From: Lachancea dasiensis | Taxonomy: Eukaryota; Ascomycota; Saccharomycetes; Saccharomycetales; Saccharomycetaceae | Assembly (NCBI GenBank): GCA_900074725.1 | Contig: LT598455.1 | Location: 1,179,802 to 1,243,801, forward strand | DNA: 64,000 nucleotides | Direction of reading: 5' to 3' | In this document: positions 9,678-19,298 of the stretch, one piece after another | Layout: each line of letters opens with the position of its first letter | How positions within the stretch are numbered: position 1 is the first letter of the stretch | Position numbers and translations under genes: made by a program | The notes under the pieces: generated by a model | Databases searched by the model: none | What the model was told of the DNA's origin: nothing | The model's input: the letters and a program-made list of their open reading frames with translations, nothing else

Positions 9678-11051
9678 TGGTGATATTGATTGATCCTGAA
9701 ATTAAAGCGACAGCAACCTTTGAGAATCACCGCTTACATATATACCGTATTAATGGTCAACCTATGAGCTCACTTCTCGTCCGGAGTTAACCGGAAAATT
9801 CGTAGTTACGGACGGCGGATCTATCACTATGAAATTTGCTTTCCACCTTTTTTGTAGCCATGAGGAACTTCTTGGGGACCGTATCTTGGGCACCGTATCT
9901 TGGGCGCCGTATTTTGGGCACCGTCTGTTTTTGATATAGTTCATCTCTTACTCTCACCGTGCATGAAGACGTTGCTGTACTGATCGTTAGAATTAATCAG
10001 CTACCAATGGCGGTTTTGGTAACGCTTGTAATGTCTGTTGCCACGCCCCTTGGTACTCTTTGGAGGAATACTACTTTCTGGTCATCGACTATCATATTTG
10101 GTAAGCGGGGCCCTTTTTGAAGGTTTAGCTACAATATTTCAATATCAACACCATCATGTACGATTTTAGCGTCAATTATGGCAGCCGCCACGGAAACTGT
10201 AATGATTGTATCTCATCACCAAAGATCTGGTTATCTTCCACTGACTTTTACTTTGCCGTAAGAGTTTTTACTTCAAATCATTCCAATAAATTGTAAAATA
10301 TATGATGTTATCGAGAATCCTCTATATTATCGTCAAATTCATCAAGTAAATCTATTGCTCAAAAGGAGATCACATATCTGGCTCTCTAACCTTGGGACTA
10401 GATAGAGTATGAATTGAAATTGACTATAATTGAAAATTGAAACCACTGGTGATAAGGCGAAGGTTCTATATTTTAACCGCTCTGATCATACTTGCGTAAT
10501 AGTTTTCAGTCTGCATGGAGGAATATTCATTTGAGTAAGGTCATCCGAAACAAGATCAAAAGGCACAAATGATGCGTGGAGACTACAATTCATTTATGCG
10601 CAGAGAATAGGAAGGGGTGAGCGGATAGCGATGGTATTTAAATGTTGTGAAACAAAACACAGCGAACTGTCCAGATTAGTTCTCGCATATCTAACTCAGT
10701 ATTAATTTTTAATCGCTAAACTGGCAAATTCTTCTTATCGTTCAATGTAGGCCTGGCCTACCACTACAACGTTCCATTCTCGTTATCTGCTTTAATCTAC
10801 AGCCTTTTATCTGTGTTGTCCTTCAACCACACTCAACAGCAAGGAACGTGGCACGAGCATTGAGTTTTTGTTATTATACCAAAGCCAGTGTAAAGGACTC
10901 ACGATGTCTCATCGGCGCTTCACGACAACGCGTAACGCTCAACTATTCTCAGACCCATGGCCGGTAATTGTTCTTTTTCCTGTCATTGCGCGAGAAGTTC
11001 GACACTATTGACCCACAACAAAATCAATGAATTCATACTATATCAATTTTA
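9678..11051. other. 1.37-kb intergenic region
   Basis: No gene recognised. It includes a short imperfect tandem repeat (9871-9926, listed separately) and an AT-rich stretch with ATTTAAATG near 10630-10640. The left part is the presumed promoter of the permease gene and the right part lies upstream of tRNA-Leu. No long open frame and no intact mobile element is visible. Confidence 0.5.
9871..9926. repeat. Four imperfect 14-bp tandem repeats
   Basis: Four consecutive 14-base units: CTTGGGGACCGTAT, CTTGGGCACCGTAT, CTTGGGCGCCGTAT and TTTGGGCACCGTCT. They lie about 200 bases upstream of the permease start codon, within its likely promoter. Confidence 0.85.
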
Positions 11052-11134
11052 GGTAGCTTGGCCGAGTGGTTAAGGCGGCAGACTTAAGATCTGTTGGACA
11101 GTTGTCCGCGCGAGTTCGAACCTCGTAGCTACCA
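11052..11134 (+). tRNA. tRNA-Leu(UAA)
   Basis: Class II tRNA of 83 bases without intron, anticodon loop CTTAAGA with UAA, A box TGGCCGAGTGG, T loop TTCGAAC, acceptor stem GGTAGCT/AGCTACC fully paired, discriminator A, and a T-run terminator directly downstream (near 11139-11145). The body is close to the copy at 7909 but the acceptor stem is different. Confidence 0.96.
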
Positions 11135-11330
11135 ACTATTTTTTTAAATACGGAGATGCAAACACTACTTGTCTCTTATCTCATTGGCCCTAACAATATA
11201 GTAGCAGTCTATGATTGTGATCTGTTTCAAGCCTAACTTCGTTTTCAAAGTTTGCGACACGGGTTTGACAGGAGCGTTTTGTCCTCAACTGCTGTAGCTT
11301 CACATTCCTCAGATTTAACATCAAACACTA

Positions 11331-11387
11331 ATATATATGTCATATATAGATAGATATATAGATAGATATATATATAATAATAAATAG
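11331..11387. repeat. TA/GATA microsatellite downstream of catalase
   Basis: Simple-sequence tract made of TATATA and TAGATA units, just beyond the stop codon of the catalase gene, so probably within or next to its 3' UTR. Confidence 0.85.
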
Positions 11388-11395
11388 ACTTCTTT

Positions 11396-13117
11396 TTAAA
11401 AAGCAGAAGCTAGGCTTGTGGACTTGGCGTATTCGTCAAAGGATAGAGGTTCGTATTTAACACCTAAGCCCTTGGCAATTGCGGCACCCAAATCTTTGTT
11501 CAAAAGCCCAAAGTACTGAGTGACCTTGGTTTGAATCGGAGCAGCAGCAGTGCTGACATGGCCCACGACGTTGTGAACAAATCTTTCTTTTGCGGCATCA
11601 TCATAGACCTTCTCGTAAAGGGCTCTTGGCTGTTCCAGGTCTAGTGGGGAACAGCCGGTAACCCAATAGTACTCATTGATCTTGGAGTCCACGATTTCAT
11701 TATGCTGCTTGACCTCTTCTTGGGATTTCAAGGCAGCGTCCGAGTTCTCCTTGGTTACAACACCTGCGAATTTGTTTGGACACGCTTTGTCGTCATTTAG
11801 GTTTTTGAACTGCGCCCTTTGCTCGTCCTGGGTTGAGATATAGTTTGGATAAGATCCTTGGTTGTATAAGGCACCTGGGCCATCTCTTTGGAAGTTGCCC
11901 ATTAAAAATGGACAGCCAGAGCTACCTGCAGAAACAGGACACATGTTTCTAGGACTGTTGACGGGCAATTGAGAATAATTAGCACCAAGTCTGTGACGCT
12001 GCGTATCAGGATAAGAGAACAATCTAGATTGCAAGACAGAATCATTAGAAGGCTCGATACCAGGGATACAAGTGTTGCTAGGGCTGAAAGCAATCTGCTC
12101 AATTTCTTCAAAGTAGTTGTCCACGTTTTCTGTCAAGGTGATCTTACCAAACTTACGCAATGGAAACTCCTTATGAGGCCAAACCTTGGTCAAATCATTA
12201 ACTGAGTAGCGGAACGCCTCCGCCTGCTTGGGAGTCATTGTCTGTACATAGCAGTTGTAGACCGGACGCTCGCCCCTTTCCAAAGTGTCAAACATGTCTT
12301 TTTGATTGTGGTCTGGATTTTTACCACCCAGTTCGGCAGCTTCCTCATTGTTGAGACACTTGACACCACCTTCAGGTCTCACATGGATTTGGACATAAGT
12401 TAAATCGCCCTTCTCGTTGAAAAACTTGAAGGTATGGCCAGAGTATCCGCTCATGTTGGCCCAGCTGGCCGGGGTACCCCTGTCGCCAAACATATACACA
12501 ATTTGGTGCATAGATTCCAGGTTTTGGGTCAGGTAGTCCCAATACATGGAACTATCATTACCATGATTCAAATGGGAACGAGGATAACGCTTCTGCGTGT
12601 GGATAAAATGTGGGAACTTGTTGGCATCACGAATGAAGAAAATAGGTGTGTTGTTGAACACCCAGTCGTGGTTACCCCATTCTGTGTAGAACTTGAACGA
12701 CATCCCGCGAGGGTCACGTGCAGTGTCAGGAGTTCCTGCCTCACCTCCCACGGTAGAGTAACGCACCATACCCGGGCACTTGTAGCCTGGTTTCTGGTAA
12801 GGGGCAGCAAACGTTATATCCGACAAAGAGTCTGTAACCTCGAACTCGAAACGGCAGCCACCTCCCTTGGCATGCACGACACGTTCAGGAATTCTTTCAC
12901 GGTCGAAATGCGCGAGCGACTCCACTAGGTGTACATCTTGCAACAACAAGGGACCATCAGGGCGCGAATATTGCGCACCGTATGGATGGTGAGTGTATGG
13001 AAAGCCATTGGCTTGGGTGTAGGTCAGTTGTGGTGGTTGGGCGCTTTTCTTTTCAATCATGTTGTTGGGCAACGAAGAGTTCACTTGATAGTTGGGAGAT
13101 ATGTTTGCAAGGTTCAC
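11396..13117 (-). CDS. CTT1: Catalase T (cytosolic catalase)
   Basis: Haem catalase that dismutates hydrogen peroxide, 573 residues from the first ATG. It shows the core NGFPYTHHPYGAQYSRPDGP, the distal-haem motif FDRERIPERVVHAKGGG with catalytic His82, the catalytic Asn in FFIRDANKFPHFIHTQKR, and the proximal haem-ligand motif RLFSYPDTQRHRLG near residue 370. Overall resemblance is to S. cerevisiae Ctt1 (562 residues) rather than peroxisomal Cta1, and the C-terminus SLASAF is not a peroxisomal targeting signal. The start is uncertain: Met20 (13060) gives an N-terminus that fits Ctt1 better, and a TATATATATATA tract at 13124-13137 lies too close upstream of the first ATG to be its TATA box. 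No AGGGG stress element was seen in the 302 bases upstream. Confidence 0.93.
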   Translation of the reverse strand: MNLANISPNYQVNSSLPNNMIEKKSAQPPQLTYTQANGFPYTHHPYGAQYSRPDGPLLLQDVHLVESLAHFDRERIPERVVHAKGGGCRFEFEVTDSLSDITFAAPYQKPGYKCPGMVRYSTVGGEAGTPDTARDPRGMSFKFYTEWGNHDWVFNNTPIFFIRDANKFPHFIHTQKRYPRSHLNHGNDSSMYWDYLTQNLESMHQIVYMFGDRGTPASWANMSGYSGHTFKFFNEKGDLTYVQIHVRPEGGVKCLNNEEAAELGGKNPDHNQKDMFDTLERGERPVYNCYVQTMTPKQAEAFRYSVNDLTKVWPHKEFPLRKFGKITLTENVDNYFEEIEQIAFSPSNTCIPGIEPSNDSVLQSRLFSYPDTQRHRLGANYSQLPVNSPRNMCPVSAGSSGCPFLMGNFQRDGPGALYNQGSYPNYISTQDEQRAQFKNLNDDKACPNKFAGVVTKENSDAALKSQEEVKQHNEIVDSKINEYYWVTGCSPLDLEQPRALYEKVYDDAAKERFVHNVVGHVSTAAAPIQTKVTQYFGLLNKDLGAAIAKGLGVKYEPLSFDEYAKSTSLASAF

Positions 13118-13419
13118 AAGTCCTTATATATATATATACTTTCAGCGCTAAGTGAAAGCAATCTTATCGATGTAAAATCTATGTAATCATTACAAGTCTG
13201 GCTCGTGGCTCAACATGAGGGATGCTCCGCTATGTTCGTGCGATCCTCGCGAATTTCCGTATATCGTGTTTTGCTTTAATATTTGTTATTTTGCTGCCAG
13301 TATAGCAGATTTCGATGCATCTCTATGCAAGTCCACGCATACGTATGTTATGGAAAGAATAGATCGTGTTAGTTGACTTTTAGTTATTCACTTCAGTTCT
13401 CCATGTATATGTTATATGC

Positions 13420-14646
13420 TTACACCATACGATCGGCACCGGTGAGTCTCACAGCAGTTCCATACTTCTGCAGCTTCGTGAGCAGGCTATCACCCTCCTT
13501 GATTAGCATGTGATACTGTACATTTTTGTTATCCGGTCTGTTGGTTTCCACAATGCCGTTGACCCTGTCAATAACACAGTTGAGTTGCTTGTTGGGAATG
13601 AACTTGCCTAAATCCTTATCTAGGAAATCAACTGAGACACCGAATGCCTTTGCCATGGATTTTATGGAAAGAGTCTTATAGGACTCGAGTAATTGGGCAT
13701 ACACTTTGCGTCTCATCTCGCGGACGAAATAGTCGGCGTGTTTGTTGAGATACTTGGACGGAACAAGCACGTTGTCGTAGGTCTCTAATAGATAGGGGAA
13801 GTAGCTGGAGTATTCAGAAGTGTAGAGTGATATGGTGAGGGAGGAGATGGACTGGAGAGCCTTGGTGTCGCTCATCAGCGACAGCACCTCTGGTGAATCG
13901 ACAATTTTGTCCTTGAGTTCAGTTCTTCCGAGAGCAAAGAGACCCGCTACGGAAGCGTAAGTGGCGATGTTTTCGTAGGAGGTAAACTCCAATGAGGTGA
14001 AAGTAGCCAAAGAGTCTACCAACAAGTCTGCTGCCTCCCTAAAATTACGGATGGCCAGACAGTGCACACCTTTGTAGGTCTTGTACCGGTTTCTTCGTTC
14101 CCAATCGCCTCCTTTCTCAATCATAGTGTTTGTCTGTTCCAGCTTTTCTTTCACGAATTGTTGATCGTTGTAGAAAAACCCTAGCCGCGTTATCGTTAGC
14201 ATGATATCAATTTTGGATCCCGTGGAAACCGCTTTTTCCAATGCTTTAGCCAATGTTTCTTCTGCATTTGCTTTATCGCCAATCTGGGCATAGTATTCTC
14301 CTAGTTTAACCCAAGCTTGTGCCTTCTCCAGTTCACCTTCGTCTTTGTCCTCGACTTCTTGAATACGTTCCTTCAGTTCTGTTATTTCCTGTTGATTGCG
14401 GTCTAGCAGCGATTGATACAACGTCTGGTCCCATTGGAAAGCACCTTTGGGGAGGTATTCCTCGTACAGATACTTGTAGAATGGCCCCATAGCCTCTTCC
14501 TGCACTTTCTCCAGGACGAATCTTAAGCTGGCTTCGTGTTGTCCCTTAAGTCTGGGCTCTGAAAGAATAAATGCATGATCAGCTACTTCATAATTGGGGA
14601 CTTTGTTGAGGGACGTCTCTAAGGTATTGGAATCTTCTTCGGCCAT
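13420..14646 (-). CDS. RPN7: 26S proteasome lid subunit Rpn7
   Basis: 408-residue non-ATPase subunit of the 19S regulatory particle (429 in S. cerevisiae). The N-terminal half is made of helical TPR-like repeats (AWVKLGEYYAQIGDKANAEETL near residues 110-130), and the C-terminal third is the PCI domain (around 230-370: QLLESYKTLSIKSMAKAFGVSVDFLDKDL), which scaffolds the lid. The C-terminus QKYGTAVRLTGADRMV is the usual helix region. A perfect Rpn4/PACE element lies 51 bases upstream of the start codon, indicating co-regulation with other proteasome genes. Confidence 0.96.
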   Translation of the reverse strand: MAEEDSNTLETSLNKVPNYEVADHAFILSEPRLKGQHEASLRFVLEKVQEEAMGPFYKYLYEEYLPKGAFQWDQTLYQSLLDRNQQEITELKERIQEVEDKDEGELEKAQAWVKLGEYYAQIGDKANAEETLAKALEKAVSTGSKIDIMLTITRLGFFYNDQQFVKEKLEQTNTMIEKGGDWERRNRYKTYKGVHCLAIRNFREAADLLVDSLATFTSLEFTSYENIATYASVAGLFALGRTELKDKIVDSPEVLSLMSDTKALQSISSLTISLYTSEYSSYFPYLLETYDNVLVPSKYLNKHADYFVREMRRKVYAQLLESYKTLSIKSMAKAFGVSVDFLDKDLGKFIPNKQLNCVIDRVNGIVETNRPDNKNVQYHMLIKEGDSLLTKLQKYGTAVRLTGADRMV

Positions 14647-15032
14647 TGAATAAGCGTACCTGTTAAAGTGGGTTTACCGAGGTCAACCAGATTAGCGGTG
14701 GCAAATGTGTACATATTGTAAAATGATGAGCAGTAGCGAACAGCATTGTACACGAAGGGAAAGTTCACCAGGCAAGGTATTTTGTTCGTGTCTAGTTATT
14801 CACATGAAATCTAAAGTCTGCAGTTTGAAATATGCAACGCACCTCTTAACGCATACATTTGATTGGAATTCTTGACTGGTATATGCTCACCTACGGTATC
14901 AAGTTCTATGCTACGTACTAAAGAAGCCTCGCACAGCAAATCTTTGTTATTCTTGTATTTTGAGGAAACGATCAAATTGGCTGTGAATCGTGGTTCAACA
15001 TCATTCGTATCGTAATTGTTATTGTAGTTGTA
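14647..15032 (-). promoter_or_regulatory. RPN7 promoter region
   Basis: Spacer of 386 bases between two minus-strand genes. It holds the RPN7 promoter with the PACE element next to the gene, and on its far side the 3' end of the p24-family transcript. Nothing else was recognised. Confidence 0.6.
14697..14705 (+). promoter_or_regulatory. PACE element (Rpn4 binding site)
   Basis: Exact match to the proteasome-associated control element GGTGGCAAA. It starts 51 bases upstream of the RPN7 start codon, the usual place for this site in yeast proteasome promoters; Rpn4 is the known binder. Confidence 0.88.
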
Positions 15033-15665
15033 CTATACGTAGTTTTTCTGGCGATCTTTGAACAAAAACTGTACAATCACGGCTTGCACCACGCTGACAC
15101 CGACCATCAACCCCATGGTCAACATGGAAAGCCATACAAGTCTGCTCTCGGTGGATTTAACAGTGTACATGTTTCTCCACTCTCTGGCTCTGAGATAGTT
15201 CATCATCTTGGTGATTTTGTTGAGGTTTCTCTCTATTTCTTCGATCGAATGGATTGAAATGGCATTTTCCGGAGCTGAGTTGGCACCCAAGTTTTCTTTT
15301 TCGAGTTCAAGAGTTACCTCCACTTTCTTGAGGGCAGTTCCGTAACTGTTGGAAAAGCAAAACGAATATTGGCCCAAACCAAACGATTTCAGCAGAAAAT
15401 CAGAATATTTCTTTTGCTTTTCCGTGGCAATTACGGATCCATCGGGTGATTTGATCTCAAAATCGATTTCGAAGTTGCCACCAGTCAGAACTTGGTAACT
15501 TATAACAATTGAGTCGTCATTGGAGGTCAAATCGTAGTAAAGACATTCCTTGGTAAATGAGGGCAGCATCAATGCTACCGGTGAGTAGGTGCTTGCCGAA
15601 GCAGATACACCTATAGAGCACAGAATTAATGCCGAGAAGAGGTAAACAATGGACTTAAGAGACAT
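15033..15665 (-). CDS. ERP4: p24/EMP24-GP25L family cargo protein (ERP2/ERP4 type)
   Basis: 210-residue type I membrane protein of COPII/COPI vesicles, taking part in ER-Golgi cargo sorting. Visible: signal peptide (about residues 1-24), lumenal GOLD domain with the paired cysteines in TKECLYYDL and YSFCFSNSYG, a coiled-coil neck (IHSIEEIERNLNKITKMMNYLRAREWRN), one transmembrane helix near 178-200, and a short tail ending FLFKDRQKNYV. The tail and GOLD domain match Erp2 and Erp4. PET127, two genes away here, is next to ERP4 in S. cerevisiae (YOR016C-YOR017W), which favours the ERP4 name; an unduplicated species would have one gene for both. Confidence 0.87.
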   Translation of the reverse strand: MSLKSIVYLFSALILCSIGVSASASTYSPVALMLPSFTKECLYYDLTSNDDSIVISYQVLTGGNFEIDFEIKSPDGSVIATEKQKKYSDFLLKSFGLGQYSFCFSNSYGTALKKVEVTLELEKENLGANSAPENAISIHSIEEIERNLNKITKMMNYLRAREWRNMYTVKSTESRLVWLSMLTMGLMVGVSVVQAVIVQFLFKDRQKNYV

Positions 15666-16028
15666 TATCTTTCGTCTGCTCTTGATATTGCAAAGGACAA
15701 CCTAAACTGCTCGCTCTATTTTGGATCTCGAATTTTTCTAATTTCACATTTTTTCAAGTTACGTGTTTTGAGTTTCATATTCAACGTGTATAACGATATC
15801 CTTCACAAATAAATGTCGTGCGAAATGGCGAAGACGAGAACTGACACTGGAAATTATCCAAATGAAACAAGTTACGATGTTCGGCCAATCCGCCAATCGA
15901 TGCTAGGGTTTATTTTTTAGCCAATTCTCTTGTAAGCTCTTACCTGCTCTCTGATTTCTCCATTTAGATTGTCATAGGGCATTCTAGCTACGACATTACA
16001 GAGCACATTTTCTTGATTCACATCATTC
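15666..16028. other. Intergenic region, ERP4 to tRNA-Pro
   Basis: About 360 bases, divergent promoter space of the p24 gene and the tRNA-Pro gene. No further element was recognised. Confidence 0.5.
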
Positions 16029-16144
16029 GGGCGTGTGGTCTAGTGGTATGATTCTCGCTTTGGGCGAAGTTCGAGTCTTAACTTGAGCTACATTACATGT
16101 CACGAGCATGCGAGAGGCCCTGGGTTCAATTCCCAGCTCGCCCC
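16029..16144 (+). tRNA. tRNA-Pro(UGG) with intron
   Basis: Nearly identical to the S. cerevisiae tRNA-Pro(UGG) gene, with acceptor stem GGGCGTG/CTCGCCC, discriminator C, and anticodon UGG at 16061-16063. A 44-base intron (16065-16108) sits one base after the anticodon, the canonical place. The T-run terminator (16152-16157) lies inside the 3' coding end of SPO11, which is transcribed towards this gene. Confidence 0.97.
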
Positions 16145-16146
16145 GT

Positions 16147-17343
16147 TTATCTTTTTTGGGAGGTTGTTTCACCTATCTTGATGAGAAAGTAGTCGCAAAA
16201 ATTGGAGCCATTGATCGTGTTCATCTCCGCCTTCTTGAAGTAAAACATTTGTCTCTGCAACTCTTGAATCAATGTTTTCTTGTTTCGAGTTCTTATGGGG
16301 ACGTCGTTCAATTTTCTGAGTAAATTCTTTGCGTAGGCAAAGTCCCGGGAAGACAAGTTCAATAACCGAAGTCCAGCAGGGGAATCCTTGTTTGCTATAA
16401 CTTCATGCATTAAGACGCCCCTGTAATTCAGTCGAGGACATTGATACGTTGCTTTGATATCGTTGTGAATATACTTGAGAGCTATGTCAATCCCGTATGG
16501 GTCACTATCGGTGTACACTTCAAAGAACACTCGATCTGGGCAGAAAAGCATCAATTTGTAAAGAAAATGACGAGTTAGCCAATCTGGGTATCCTTTACCC
16601 GTGACGAGCATACATCGCTCGCTAATTGAAGGGTGGTCGGCAACTTTACTAAAAATTGCATCCTTCTCAAAAACGATCACCCTTTCCAAACCTGACCAAT
16701 CTGCCTCCAATTCGGTGGATGCAGCTATGAGGGGAACCAGAGAGCTTTGCTGTCTCGCGATCAACTTATTGAAGTCGAATCTCAACTCCACGGGCGTGCA
16801 AAATAAACCTTTTTGTGCTGCCACAATTCCCAGTGCGTCCAATTGGGGGAGTTCAAAAGCATCGACAATGTTTCGCAGCCACGTAGCTACGATTTTCTGA
16901 TTTTGGTAGAGCTCAACATTAAGGTAAAAAACATCGCGAACTGTACACAGGTCATGGGTTTTGATCTTCATTGATATACATTTCAAAAGATTCAATAACA
17001 CCGCTATTTGCTTGATAGGTGGACCCTTCATCTTCTCAAAACCATAGTAGGGACAACACAAAATGGTCTTCCCCGTTTTGCCTTGGCCACCTACATGTAG
17101 AACGAAATGTTCATCTTGCTGTTCTATAGCATTTCTGGTAAGGGACAAAAGTATATCAATCTCTAATTTGATACTCCTGGATTCTTCAACCTTCATAAAC
17201 TTGATCTTTCTATGACTGGGGGTAAGTGTTTCTTCTAGTTTGACTCTAGAATGATTGTGACTCATGTAATCTGATAGAGAGTCGCTCAAGATCACACGGT
17301 TTAAGCCAGATGGCATTGGCAGTGGCTGTTTTTGCTCACACAT
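16147..17343 (-). CDS. SPO11: Meiotic double-strand-break protein Spo11
   Basis: 398-residue topoisomerase VI A-subunit-like transesterase, the same length as S. cerevisiae Spo11; it makes the DNA breaks that start meiotic recombination. The active-site tyrosine lies in CTVRDVFYLNVELY (near residue 138). The Toprim domain follows, with the metal-binding glutamate in VIVFEKDAIF and the DSDPYG motif in FFEVYTDSDPYGIDIALKYI. The fragment GGQGKTGKTILCCPYYGF also matches the family. The TAA stop lies only 2 bases from the 3' end of tRNA-Pro. AIM17 follows upstream on the same strand, as in S. cerevisiae (YHL022C-YHL021C). Confidence 0.95.
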   Translation of the reverse strand: MCEQKQPLPMPSGLNRVILSDSLSDYMSHNHSRVKLEETLTPSHRKIKFMKVEESRSIKLEIDILLSLTRNAIEQQDEHFVLHVGGQGKTGKTILCCPYYGFEKMKGPPIKQIAVLLNLLKCISMKIKTHDLCTVRDVFYLNVELYQNQKIVATWLRNIVDAFELPQLDALGIVAAQKGLFCTPVELRFDFNKLIARQQSSLVPLIAASTELEADWSGLERVIVFEKDAIFSKVADHPSISERCMLVTGKGYPDWLTRHFLYKLMLFCPDRVFFEVYTDSDPYGIDIALKYIHNDIKATYQCPRLNYRGVLMHEVIANKDSPAGLRLLNLSSRDFAYAKNLLRKLNDVPIRTRNKKTLIQELQRQMFYFKKAEMNTINGSNFCDYFLIKIGETTSQKR

Positions 17344-17518
17344 CGCGTCCGTGAGATAAGCGCGGCTAACGATCTATTTTCATATTCCATAATAATTATG
17401 ATTAGACAGACAGCGTACAGAATAAGCTCTCTAAAAAAGACACACCAATATGGTCTGAAGTGCGTCGAACGATGCCATAGAAGCCTATTTACGGTGCCCA
17501 AAAGTTGCCTCTGAGATG

Positions 17519-18937
17519 TCAGTTTAACTCCTGCAAATACGACAACCTACTATTCACTGCGTCATCGTCTAAATAGCAGCCCCGCAGCCATCGGTGGCCT
17601 GTAAAGGAAGTGCGAGCATGAAGGAGACGCCTGTTATTGAAAATAACACATGTATTCTCAGGGAGTTTGAGCCTGAATTGGTTTTCCGGAAGACTTATAA
17701 ATTTCTCAAAAAGAGCCAAGCCTCGCAGGAAATCCTTGAAAAGCAGCCTTTGAGTCAATTTGCCGCTTGGTGTGGATAGCTCCTGGCCCTTGGGTTTATC
17801 CCAAATCCCAAAGTCGAAAGGCGCTTGAAACATAGGGGAATAATTTATAGCTTTTACCAATGAAGCGTAATTAGATGACACTAGTTTGTCAGTGTTGACC
17901 TCATTTTCCACTATCAATGGACGAGAATTGTAATAACGATTATCGTTGCGGTTGTAGTGGTAGTTGATGGGGACCTGTGTCAGTGCCTCGTAGGCATCTG
18001 CATCTGAATCACGAACGAAACGGGCAGCATTGAACCCATCTACAAAATAGTTCATGCCGGCTTCGCTACCACTAGACGAGTTTTTAATGGCATGCAAAAT
18101 CTGCCAGCCAGGCGCGCTGTCCAAATAAAGAAGATCCTGGTGCAATGGAAGGTTATGTGCTGTGTATGCGATGTTCTCTGCATCTGGTTTATTCATTACG
18201 TCAAAAACTTCGCCATAAAACGTGGCACGGATGGGACCAATCCGCTCTGCGACATTTTTCAGCAGGGTTTCCTGCTCTTCCTTTGGAAACTCGGCAATGA
18301 ATGAAATACCAAATTTACGCATGTTCTCTAGGGTGTTGAGTAAAGCACTCGGGTTAGCTTCGTCCATGTACGAACCGTAGTTGACGGACAAGAGCTTCCC
18401 GATATTCTGCTTGAGAAGCGCTTGATCCCAAATTACTGGTGGTTGCTGAGCCAACGGTAAAGCTGCTGATAGGTCTTCACTCGAGTGTCCAGAGTAGCGA
18501 TCCAAAAACTCAAGAGAATATGTGAAGGAATCGCCATCGCCCCAGTCGATCTGCAGTGATTGTCGATCTGCTGTCACATCTACTTTCTGCGGTACGGTAG
18601 ATCTGGGGTTCATAAGCAGCTGACCGGTTTGGAATAGCTTTTGGCCCGATGACGGATCTACCGATTTCTTACTCTGTGACGAGTCTCTTAAAAAAAGGTT
18701 ACTAAACGAGACAGTTCTAGTAGCCTGATCACTGGACAAACCCGAACCAACCGCCCGTTTGTAGGTTATTGTGGTGGATTCTTTGTTGAATAATGTTTTA
18801 AAAATGTTCCACGAACTGTTGTCCTTCTCTGGACCAGCATCTCCGGATAAGAGCGACGATGACAGCCCACTGTTCAAACGTTTCCCTACTAATCGTAAAC
18901 CGTTCTGAGAGCCTAATCCTCGGAGATTCATAAGCAT
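17519..18937 (-). CDS. AIM17: Mitochondrial gamma-butyrobetaine dioxygenase-like protein Aim17
   Basis: 472-residue protein resembling S. cerevisiae Aim17 (YHL021C, 465 residues), a member of the TauD/gamma-butyrobetaine hydroxylase family of Fe(II)/2-oxoglutarate oxygenases. A basic N-terminus rich in Arg, Ser and Leu looks like a mitochondrial presequence. The N-terminal DUF971-like part (DRQSLQIDWGDGDSFTYSLEFLDRY) is followed by the oxygenase domain with the iron ligands in NLPLHQDLLYLDSAPGWQ (HxD) and the distal His in NRRLLHARTSF, then a 2-oxoglutarate-binding Arg in GHRWLRGCYLD. The substrate in yeasts is unknown. Its position beside SPO11 is conserved. Confidence 0.92.
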   Translation of the reverse strand: MLMNLRGLGSQNGLRLVGKRLNSGLSSSLLSGDAGPEKDNSSWNIFKTLFNKESTTITYKRAVGSGLSSDQATRTVSFSNLFLRDSSQSKKSVDPSSGQKLFQTGQLLMNPRSTVPQKVDVTADRQSLQIDWGDGDSFTYSLEFLDRYSGHSSEDLSAALPLAQQPPVIWDQALLKQNIGKLLSVNYGSYMDEANPSALLNTLENMRKFGISFIAEFPKEEQETLLKNVAERIGPIRATFYGEVFDVMNKPDAENIAYTAHNLPLHQDLLYLDSAPGWQILHAIKNSSSGSEAGMNYFVDGFNAARFVRDSDADAYEALTQVPINYHYNRNDNRYYNSRPLIVENEVNTDKLVSSNYASLVKAINYSPMFQAPFDFGIWDKPKGQELSTPSGKLTQRLLFKDFLRGLALFEKFISLPENQFRLKLPENTCVIFNNRRLLHARTSFTGHRWLRGCYLDDDAVNSRLSYLQELN

Positions 18938-19298
18938 TTTGCTACTTTCCAGGCCTTGCCCATGCCAAAAAAAAGCCTTTGTAACCCTTGAATTCTTGTC
19001 GTTTTATATACGATCGAAGGCTCAGTAGCTCCGTTTGTCCTGTGTAAACGGAGAAAAAGCTACGCGGCGAACATAAGAGGGTCACCCATTTCACCCAAAA
19101 ATTAAAATCACGTCTAGACTCGATAAGGACAACTCAAGCACCAAGACATGGGGATGGGCCCTCAATATGGATGAATGCCAGCGGTTCAAATGTCTCGCAA
19201 GTGGTGTGGGTTAACTACTAATATATGTGATTTGGGTTATCTTGAAATTTGTTATATGAAGATTTTGTAGTATACGATGAGCATATCCAGAAAGGGCG
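18938..19298. promoter_or_regulatory. Divergent promoter, AIM17 and PET127
   Basis: 361 bases between two divergent starts. A GC-richer stretch near 19020-19070 and AT-rich flanks are seen. No factor site that I can name with confidence. Confidence 0.4.
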
